Shown here in pieces: positions 1 through 5,309 of a stretch of 8,369 nt of DNA. Below the pieces are notes generated by a model. It did no database searches, had not been told where the DNA came from, and saw nothing but the letters and a program-made list of their open reading frames with translations. Source of the DNA: Promethearchaeota archaeon (GTDB lineage: Archaea > Asgardarchaeota > Lokiarchaeia > Sigyniarchaeales > Promethearchaeaceae). The position numbers were made by a program, and so were the translations under genes. Numbering within the stretch: position 1 is the first letter of the stretch; each line of letters begins with the position of its first letter. The stretch covers positions 1 through 8,369 of the forward strand of contig WJKO01000394.1 in assembly GCA_014729055.1 (NCBI GenBank). The letters run 5' to 3'.

Positions 1-492
1 GACGAAGAAGAACTTCAATCTCTTAAAGACAATTTAAAAGAATTAGAGGATTCTTTAATCGGGGAAACCGACGAAGTTCAAATTCGAAGAACAAACCGAA
101 AAATCGGACGAGTTAAAGATAAAATTGACAAACTAGAAGAAAAGATAAGAGAAGAAAAGAAGACATTCAAAGAACGGTTCCGGATTCAAACTTCTAATTT
201 AGATAAATTGAAGAAAAAAGCACGGAAATTGATGAATAAAATTGATACTGAAACCGATGAAGAAAAGAAACAGAAAAATAAAGATAAACTAAAAGAACTG
301 CTTATCAGAATAGAGCACCAAGAGAGACTGCAAGGTTTAGAAGAAAAAGACAACAACAAGGATACAAGTGATAAGGTGGAAGAGGGTCAAGAAAACAAGG
401 AATCTAAGGTAAATAATGCTGGTAATACTGATTTGGAATCCGCTGAAACGGATAATACGGAACCCAGTAAAGAAGAAAGCAAAAATGAATGA
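1..492 (+). CDS. C-terminal part of a charged coiled-coil protein (5' end outside window)
   Basis: The reading frame is open from base 1 to the TGA at 490-492, giving 163 visible residues with no start codon needed inside the window. The TTG at 208 is therefore internal and not a real start. Visible residues 1-113 are almost entirely Glu, Lys, Leu, Ile and Arg with heptad-like spacing (LKDNLKELEDSL, KIDKLEEKIREEK, DKLKELLIRIEHQERLQ), which indicates a long alpha-helical coiled coil. Residues 114-163 are a low-complexity, mostly acidic tail rich in Glu, Asp, Asn, Ser and Thr, probably disordered. There are no cysteines, no membrane segments and no recognisable enzymatic motif. The gene runs towards the TIR-LRR gene and stops 38 nt from it. 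I cannot assign a function; the missing N-terminal part may carry the defining domain. Confidence 0.72.
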   Translation, partial: DEEELQSLKDNLKELEDSLIGETDEVQIRRTNRKIGRVKDKIDKLEEKIREEKKTFKERFRIQTSNLDKLKKKARKLMNKIDTETDEEKKQKNKDKLKELLIRIEHQERLQGLEEKDNNKDTSDKVEEGQENKESKVNNAGNTDLESAETDNTEPSKEESKNE

Positions 493-505
493 TTAATATT
501 AATCA
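490..505. terminator. 16-bp perfect palindrome over the stop codon, possible bidirectional terminator
   Basis: TGATTAATATTAATCA is a perfect inverted repeat whose first three bases are the stop codon of the upstream + strand gene. It lies in the 38-nt gap between two convergent genes. On the + strand it is followed by T5 (507-511) and T4 (517-520). On the - strand it is followed by TTCATTTTT. Archaeal termination depends mainly on T-runs, so this is a plausible two-way termination site. The stem is almost all A:T and would be weak as RNA. Confidence 0.4.
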
Positions 506-531
506 ATTTTTATCAATTTTAATCAATCTTC
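502..531. repeat. Three 10-bp tandem units in the convergent intergenic gap
   Basis: Units starting ATCAAT recur with exact 10-bp spacing at 502-511, 512-521 and 522-531. The first two share nine leading bases (ATCAATTTT); the third shares six. The array overlaps the palindrome at 490-505 and ends at the last base of the TIR-LRR stop codon. It may simply be the T-rich terminator region, since one helical turn per unit can arise by slippage in AT-rich DNA. Confidence 0.4.
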
Positions 532-1898
532 TACGAGATCCTTTTTTTTCCAGAATATACAATTATATCTGTTTTATTTCGGCTTAAGTCTCTAATGATT
601 TTCTTATTCTTTGCCGATTGGATAATTCCCAAATCCAAATATATGGTTTTTAAGTTTGATAAATCCGACATAGACTCAGGCAATTGTTCGATTTTTGTCA
701 TGAAGATCCATAATTTTTCCAAACTTTGTAATTTTCCGAAACTTTCAGGTATTCTCATTAGATCAGAATTATGGACATATAAATAGCGTAAATTAGGAAG
801 ATTTGCAATTTCGTCGGGTAATGATTTTAGGTGAGTATTATCTAATTCTAAAATTTCAAGTTGTTTGAAATTACCGAAATTATCTGGAATTTCCGTCAAA
901 GGATTGTTTGAGATTGATATATGCTTTAGGTTTGGTATTGCATCCTCAAATTTCCAATCTATCTTTCGAATCTTGTTGTTTTTTAAATTAACATAACTAA
1001 GATCGGAAGGTAGTTCCTTTCCATTAAAAGAATTCAATAAATTGTGAGAGAGATCAAGCAGTTTAAGTTTCTTAAGGTCTTTTAATAGTATAGAGGGGAA
1101 TAGACCCAATTTATTGTTGCTTAAATCTAAAATCTCTAAGTTTGAAATCTCTTTAAACCAATTGGGGATATACGTTATATTATTGTTGCCTAACCACAAA
1201 TGAGTTAATAAATCCCAAGGTGGCATGTTATCCGGTAAAAATTCCACTTGATTGTTTAGCAAACTTAGGCGCTTAAGGGTCTCAAAATCATTAAGATCAG
1301 GAAAACTAGTTAGATTAGAATTTGCCAAACCTAAACCAGAAATCTGATCGTCTAATAAGAATCCCTTTGAATTTCTATATATCTGTTCAACTTGTACCAA
1401 TGTTTCTCCAACTTTAGCCGAGATCTTGCGTATCTTATCTTGAATGGATAGTTTTGCAGATTTATTTTTAGCCATTGAAAAAAGTTTTTCAGTGAGATTT
1501 GTGCTTTTTTCCGACTTTGATAAGATAAGCATTAAATCTTGCATAAAACCATCAAAATCATTCGAATGATATTCTACTCCTCTTTTAATCTTCAAACTAA
1601 GGCTGAGATCGTCAACATCCTTAAAAATTGGCACAATTGTCTTTCCCAAATAAAGTGCCATTTCAAGTTCTTCTTGAACGGGTCCTGAATCATTTGAGTT
1701 CTTTGAACAAAATGTGAGAATGACATCAGAGATCTCTACTTTTTCTTCCATATACTGTCGAATAGTTTGATACGCTTTATTATCCCGATCCCAATAGTAT
1801 ACTTTTTCTATTTCATTATGTTGTTCCAACGCGGTCGCAACATCGGCTATTTTAAAAGATTCTAAATCTGCTCGAGCATAACTGATAAAGATTTGCAT
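531..1898 (-). CDS. TIR domain-leucine-rich repeat protein
   Basis: This 455-aa protein has no signal peptide or membrane segment, so it is probably cytosolic. Residues 1-126 form a TIR domain: strand A and box 1 (QIFISYARAD, 2-11), strand B (VYYWDRD, 33-39), strand C (VILTFCS, 59-65), helix C (VQEELEMALYLG, 74-85) and strand D (TIVPIF, 87-92). Aligned by eye with SARM1 (VHKEIVTAL), E77 falls on the catalytic glutamate of TIR NAD-cleaving enzymes. Residues 130-183 are a Lys-rich helical linker. Residues 186-424 hold about ten leucine-rich repeats of 22-24 residues (LEILDLSNNKLGLFP, LKHISISNNPLTEIP, LEILELDNTHLKSLP and others), with a short capping tail. There is no nucleotide-binding (NB-ARC/NACHT) domain between TIR and LRR. 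ATG is chosen because GGAGGG lies 9 nt upstream and an in-frame TGA precedes it. The gene follows the zinc-ribbon gene by 32 nt. NADase activity is inferred; a purely scaffolding TIR is possible. Confidence 0.93.
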   Translation of the reverse strand: MQIFISYARADLESFKIADVATALEQHNEIEKVYYWDRDNKAYQTIRQYMEEKVEISDVILTFCSKNSNDSGPVQEELEMALYLGKTIVPIFKDVDDLSLSLKIKRGVEYHSNDFDGFMQDLMLILSKSEKSTNLTEKLFSMAKNKSAKLSIQDKIRKISAKVGETLVQVEQIYRNSKGFLLDDQISGLGLANSNLTSFPDLNDFETLKRLSLLNNQVEFLPDNMPPWDLLTHLWLGNNNITYIPNWFKEISNLEILDLSNNKLGLFPSILLKDLKKLKLLDLSHNLLNSFNGKELPSDLSYVNLKNNKIRKIDWKFEDAIPNLKHISISNNPLTEIPDNFGNFKQLEILELDNTHLKSLPDEIANLPNLRYLYVHNSDLMRIPESFGKLQSLEKLWIFMTKIEQLPESMSDLSNLKTIYLDLGIIQSAKNKKIIRDLSRNKTDIIVYSGKKRIS

Positions 1899-1907
1899 AC
1901 ATATTCG

Positions 1908-1913
1908 CCCTCC
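1908..1913 (-). promoter_or_regulatory. Strong Shine-Dalgarno of the TIR-LRR gene
   Basis: GGAGGG on the minus strand lies 9 nt before the ATG at 1898, inside the 32-nt gap after the zinc-ribbon stop codon. It fixes the TIR-LRR start and fits translation from an internal cistron of a shared transcript. Confidence 0.8.
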
Positions 1914-1930
1914 GATTATATGTCAGCTAA

Positions 1931-2464
1931 TTATTCATCAGAATCTAGTTCTAATCCACAATTCAAGCAGAATTTAGAGAGTAGAGGATTGATAGCGTCG
2001 CAATTACGACATTTCTTGCCCAAATAGTATTTTACTGACATTTCCTTAAGTTCTTTCATACGATTTTTCATAAATAACTCGGTTTGTTTATTTGAATGTT
2101 CATACTGGCTTAAATTATCTGATAACTTTTGAAAATGACTCAAGTCCTTTTTAATATTAGTTAAGATAAATCGTTCATCGTTAACGCTCTGTCTAAGCTC
2201 TTCTTTAATATCATTTAATGGTTGTCTAAGAGCTCTCTTAATATCTGTTTCAGATATTTTTGGCGTGCTCTTCTCAAGTTTATTGATTTTCGCTTCAAGG
2301 CGACTTATTCGATTATTTACTTGTGAGATACTGCTATCCATCATTTCTGGAACACGCAAGACGATAGCCATAAGCTTTTCCATAGTTTCTGCCAGCGTAT
2401 CTATCTGCTCTTTTAAAGGAGCTTCCCGAAAGTTATTAAGGAAATTTGAAAATTCTTCTGCCAT
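1931..2464 (-). CDS. Coiled-coil protein with C-terminal zinc ribbon
   Basis: This 177-aa soluble protein starts at an ATG preceded by an in-frame TAA 12 nt upstream. Residues 1-40 look helical. Residues 45-67 (ISQVNNRISRLEAKINKLE) and about 72-145 have heptad-like hydrophobic spacing, predicting a long coiled coil and therefore oligomerisation. The C-terminus (KCRNCDAINPLLSKFCLNCG) carries C152, C155, C166 and C169 in a CxxC-x10-CxxC arrangement typical of small zinc ribbons, followed by an acidic tail (LELDSDE). No catalytic motif is visible. Fusions of coiled coil and zinc ribbon are common in archaea and usually serve in protein-protein or nucleic-acid contacts. The gene lies 32 nt upstream of the TIR-LRR gene on the same strand, so the two are probably cotranscribed and may work together. 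No Shine-Dalgarno is visible before its ATG; a duplicated motif is found there instead, which suggests a near-leaderless transcript starting here. Confidence 0.85.
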   Translation of the reverse strand: MAEEFSNFLNNFREAPLKEQIDTLAETMEKLMAIVLRVPEMMDSSISQVNNRISRLEAKINKLEKSTPKISETDIKRALRQPLNDIKEELRQSVNDERFILTNIKKDLSHFQKLSDNLSQYEHSNKQTELFMKNRMKELKEMSVKYYLGKKCRNCDAINPLLSKFCLNCGLELDSDE

Positions 2465-2465
2465 G

Positions 2466-2503
2466 TAAAAATCTTAGTCTTTAATCGATAAAAATCTTAG
2501 TCT
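2466..2503 (-). repeat. 15-bp direct repeat just upstream of the zinc-ribbon start
   Basis: TAAAAATCTTAGTCT occurs exactly at 2466-2480 and again at 2489-2503 (written on the + strand), a 23-bp period. In the direction of the zinc-ribbon gene the copies sit at about -2 to -16 and -25 to -39 from its ATG, covering the expected TATA-box and start-site region. They could be paired regulator-binding sites or a partial tandem duplication. The 8-bp spacers differ between copies. Confidence 0.55.
2487..2494 (-). promoter_or_regulatory. Candidate archaeal TATA box for the zinc-ribbon/TIR-LRR unit
   Basis: TTTTTATC on the minus strand ends 22 nt before the zinc-ribbon ATG. That is the distance expected of a TATA box if transcription starts at or next to the start codon. 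The absence of a Shine-Dalgarno fits a leaderless message. The AT-rich background makes such matches frequent, so this is weak evidence. Confidence 0.3.
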
Positions 2504-2516
2504 ACTCTACTATAGA

Positions 2517-3173
2517 TTACAAAAGAGCAAATAATGAATAACCAAAATAGCAAAGCATTGCTTGAATCGTCACTAAAATCCATATAATGAGATTAACCTT
2601 AATATTAAATATTTTTTGCAATTTTTGTGTTATATCCCAATAATCTCTTAAAAAAGTTCTCTTTCTATGATTGTTTCCATTCACAATTACATGAATTATA
2701 CTAATCACTGCATAAACGGCTAATAATATCCCAAGAATTATCAGAATATTATTTTCAATTCTTGGTCCCATTACTGGTTCTAAAGGAACCCACCAGTGGA
2801 TAAAGAGTGTCAATGTTAAACTAGCAAGAATTGCGTAGATCATCTTTAAAAGACTACCTTTTTGAAAATAACAATATAAGGTATATTCTATCCCGAGAAT
2901 AAAGATTAAGAGCACGGAGGGTAGTTGAAATCTCCAATCAGCGTAGCTCCAGCTTCCTATTATCCAAGATATACTAATATCGATAAATAAAATTCCAATT
3001 AAACCAAAGAGATTATAGAAAAATTCCTTGAAAAAAGTAAAGACTTTTTCGATGTTCTTATTCGGTATTCTTATTTTATGAAATTCACCAGTCCATATTA
3101 TCATCGCTATCAGTTGTAGTACTGCCGCTAATTGAACCCCCACAAACGGATTCAATGTTAGCGTATAAATCAA
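2517..3173 (-). CDS. Six-TM integral membrane protein of unknown function
   Basis: This 218-aa, highly hydrophobic protein has about six predicted membrane spans: residues 9-28, 52-74, 84-103, 108-128, 141-163 and 191-213. Lys/Arg-rich loops lie at 32-50 and 168-188 (NNHRKRTFLRDYWDITQKLQK), which by the positive-inside rule would be cytoplasmic. I see no transporter, kinase or enzyme signature and do not recognise the family. The start is a TTG: an in-frame TAA lies 6 nt upstream of it, and GGAGGT sits 8 nt before it, so no earlier start is possible. It begins 1 nt after the phosphatase stop codon, with its ribosome binding site inside the end of the phosphatase gene, so the two are translationally linked. 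It may anchor or assist the exported phosphatase, but that rests on position alone. Confidence 0.85.
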   Translation of the reverse strand: MIYTLTLNPFVGVQLAAVLQLIAMIIWTGEFHKIRIPNKNIEKVFTFFKEFFYNLFGLIGILFIDISISWIIGSWSYADWRFQLPSVLLIFILGIEYTLYCYFQKGSLLKMIYAILASLTLTLFIHWWVPLEPVMGPRIENNILIILGILLAVYAVISIIHVIVNGNNHRKRTFLRDYWDITQKLQKIFNIKVNLIIWILVTIQAMLCYFGYSLFALL

Positions 3174-3174
3174 T

Positions 3175-4449
3175 CTATTTTACCTCCGATTCAATCACAT
3201 AGCTATCTATCAGCTCACCCGAAAGCGTATATGTGGAGAATTCCAAATTATCTTCTGTTGCATGTGCTTCAGTATACGATGGACCAGCGGTGCAAACCTC
3301 AGTTTCTGGCACGGGACATAGACCGACATCTGCTAATCCTCCCCCCGTACCAACAACAAAATAGGTAAGATCATTACCCAGATGAATATTATTCTTTAAG
3401 ATTCCCCGTTCAAAATGGTGTGCGTGCCCATGAACAGTAACTGTCACGTTATACTGATGTAATATTGGCAATAATTCGTTTATAAGCACAAAATTCTCTC
3501 CGTAAAATCCGGCTCCAGTAATAGGGCAATGAAACAATGAAACTCTGAATGGGAAGTCTTGAGCATTTGCAAGATCCTCTTCGATCCACGCAAGATGATC
3601 TGGTGTGAAACTTTGATTATAATCCCGTGGATTAATACCGTGTAATTCTTCCTCATCATCAATATCCACTTCTGGAAAATACAGAATTTGAAAATGAACG
3701 CTACTCCAATTAAAACTAAAATAGAATTGTTGATGAGTGTCATATATGTTCGTATTCATGACTTGATCAACGGATTGGGGGAAATATTGTCCGAAAAAGT
3801 ATTCTTCCTCTCCATCATTATCGACATCTTTTGCCCTATCATGATTACCTTGCACTGGCACAAGGGGTATGGTGTCCATCCAACGCCCCGCTCTCTTAAA
3901 ATAATCGTTCCACTCTGCTTTATAGCGATCTTCAACAAAGTCTCCGACCATAGCAATAAAAGAGTAGTTCTTCTGGTCAAAAATCTTAGCTACGTGAGAA
4001 TGCCAACCAGGTCCAATCTTTTGCTGTGTATCAGCCGTTAATCCGAAAGAAAAAGGAGAATATATGCTCGGTGCAGTTCTGAATTCACCGGTTGTATATA
4101 TTTTTCCGTCATAGTCTATTTCATAATAATACCTTGTATTAGAAGATAAACTTGTTAAATTCATAATATGAAACTGATTAGCTGTCCCTTCTGTTTCAAT
4201 CTCGTCTAATTCGGTTCTAGAAGTACCATATTTGACAGTACATTGTTCAAAATCTTCCGTTTCCCATCCAATATATACTTCGTGTTGTGGATCATCATAC
4301 CATGAAACCCAAGCAACATCGGGGACGGGCGTTCTTATGTATAAATTGAGATATAAACTATAAAACAAAGTTAATGGCATTATAAGAATGACAATTAAGA
4401 ATACTTTGGTAAGGATGACATTCTTATTTCGATCTTTAATATTCATCAT
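3175..4449 (-). CDS. Membrane-anchored purple-acid-phosphatase-like metallophosphoesterase
   Basis: This 424-aa protein has a Lys/Arg-rich N-terminus and one hydrophobic segment (about 12-37), predicting a signal anchor with the catalytic part outside the cell. Residues about 44-126 resemble the fibronectin-III-like N-terminal domain of purple acid phosphatases (VYIGWET, YYYEIDYDGKIYTTGEFRTAP). The calcineurin-like metallophosphoesterase motifs follow in order: D140 in LTADTQ, D170 in VGDFVEDRY, GNHD at 201-204, H307 in LFHCP, and H340/H342 in VHGHAHHFER. These are the usual two-metal ligands, so the enzyme should be an active phosphomonoesterase or diesterase; the substrate is unknown. Motif I reads ADTQ rather than GDxG. 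C378 and C386 could form a disulfide. The start has two adjacent ATG codons (4449 and 4446) and no clear Shine-Dalgarno; it is 6 nt after the 7-TM gene, so coupled translation is likely. Confidence 0.92.
   Translation of the reverse strand: MMNIKDRNKNVILTKVFLIVILIMPLTLFYSLYLNLYIRTPVPDVAWVSWYDDPQHEVYIGWETEDFEQCTVKYGTSRTELDEIETEGTANQFHIMNLTSLSSNTRYYYEIDYDGKIYTTGEFRTAPSIYSPFSFGLTADTQQKIGPGWHSHVAKIFDQKNYSFIAMVGDFVEDRYKAEWNDYFKRAGRWMDTIPLVPVQGNHDRAKDVDNDGEEEYFFGQYFPQSVDQVMNTNIYDTHQQFYFSFNWSSVHFQILYFPEVDIDDEEELHGINPRDYNQSFTPDHLAWIEEDLANAQDFPFRVSLFHCPITGAGFYGENFVLINELLPILHQYNVTVTVHGHAHHFERGILKNNIHLGNDLTYFVVGTGGGLADVGLCPVPETEVCTAGPSYTEAHATEDNLEFSTYTLSGELIDSYVIESEVK
3182..3187 (-). promoter_or_regulatory. 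Shine-Dalgarno that fixes a TTG start
   Basis: GGAGGT on the minus strand lies 8 nt before the TTG at 3173 and within the last codons of the phosphatase gene. Together with the in-frame TAA between it and the TTG, it makes TTG the only sensible start of the six-TM gene. Confidence 0.8.
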
Positions 4450-4455
4450 TTTCAG

Positions 4456-5205
4456 CTACTTATCATAACGCCTTTTGAACCATTTAGGTTTTAAATATCC
4501 TACATATAATAAAAATGCTCCTAAACCCGCTAATAACCAGCCCAATGAAACAAAGATTGTCTGTTCTGCATTCTCCCCCATACTCATTGATATTATTTCC
4601 TGGATTAAGAAGCAGAATAGAAGACTGCAGAGCATTATTCCAGCAATTCCTATAAACTCAATCGCCATAATACTTGATTTTTCAGTACCTCCTATTTTTT
4701 TAAGCTTTTTACGCATCTTAAATGAGTTTAATGCTAATAAGATATAGATTATGAATGATGCCAATAAATGAATCATGTAGTTGAAGAGAATTGGAATTGA
4801 AGTATTCATACAAACTAAACCAAATGGTAAAATTAGACTCTCTAATACAATAAGAGTATAGAATAACTTGTTGTAGTTCTCATCGAAAAATAAATATACA
4901 ATAAAAATTATAAGAAAGATATTTCCTACTGCATTTAATACAAACGATATAAATGATCCCAAGGAAACTATTTGGTTGAATTGCTCAATTGTCGATGTCT
5001 CAGTACGTGCTATCGTAAAGAATATTGTGTCTAATAGTGCTGCCAGAGCCCAACATAATAGGGCACTTCCTAATATTACTAGCATTTTTTGCTTACGTTG
5101 AATATATTTTTTGTAAATTATAACCGTAATTATTATTCCGAAAACACCTACAAATCCAGCCATAAAAAATGAGATTCCTTGCCAGATATTATTAAAAAAA
5201 GCCAT
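4456..5205 (-). CDS. Seven-TM integral membrane protein of unknown function
   Basis: With the ATG at 5205 this is a 249-aa protein of about seven membrane spans: residues 9-31, 40-63, 79-105, 113-133, 141-161, 180-206 and 216-238. It ends in a basic cytoplasmic-type tail (LKPKWFKRRYDK). A Lys/Arg-rich loop (KMRKKLKKIGGTEK) precedes span 6. The layout, with an N-terminus before span 1 and a basic C-terminus after span 7, resembles the membrane-sensor module seen in some archaeal sensor proteins, but here it stands alone with no kinase or other output domain. I do not recognise the family with certainty. A TTG at 5214 would add three residues; neither start has a properly spaced Shine-Dalgarno (GGAG ends only 2 nt before the ATG), so ATG is preferred. 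It is probably the first gene of a unit with the phosphatase and six-TM genes. Confidence 0.82.
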   Translation of the reverse strand: MAFFNNIWQGISFFMAGFVGVFGIIITVIIYKKYIQRKQKMLVILGSALLCWALAALLDTIFFTIARTETSTIEQFNQIVSLGSFISFVLNAVGNIFLIIFIVYLFFDENYNKLFYTLIVLESLILPFGLVCMNTSIPILFNYMIHLLASFIIYILLALNSFKMRKKLKKIGGTEKSSIMAIEFIGIAGIMLCSLLFCFLIQEIISMSMGENAEQTIFVSLGWLLAGLGAFLLYVGYLKPKWFKRRYDK

Positions 5206-5234
5206 ACTCCACAAAAAAGCTAGCGATTTTAAAG

Positions 5235-5242
5235 TAAATAAA
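5235..5242 (-). promoter_or_regulatory. Candidate TATA box upstream of the 7-TM/phosphatase unit
   Basis: TTTATTTA on the minus strand, preceded by an A-rich stretch, ends 29 nt before the ATG at 5205. It lies in the 95-nt gap after the transporter gene. The spacing would place transcription start a few bases before the ATG, in line with the missing Shine-Dalgarno. A second AT-rich match (TTTAAAAT) lies about 20 nt before the ATG. The call rests on spacing and composition only. Confidence 0.3.
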
Positions 5243-5309
5243 TTTTTTCTACTTAGCCAGATAATTATCGATAAGAAGCAATAATAGATGAGAGATGATT
5301 AAGCTTTTT

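Noticed and set aside
208..492. Small 94-aa gene starting at TTG 208
   Set aside because: The same frame is open back to base 1 with continuous coiled-coil sequence, so this is the tail of a larger gene.
3979..3989. Third partial copy of the AAAAATCTTAG motif
   Set aside because: Only 11 bases match and it falls inside phosphatase codons (KIFDQK region), so chance in AT-rich DNA is sufficient.
3480..4041. Overlapping reading frames on both strands inside the phosphatase gene
   Set aside because: They lie over conserved metal-binding motifs of the phosphatase frame and have no ribosome binding sites or recognisable domains.
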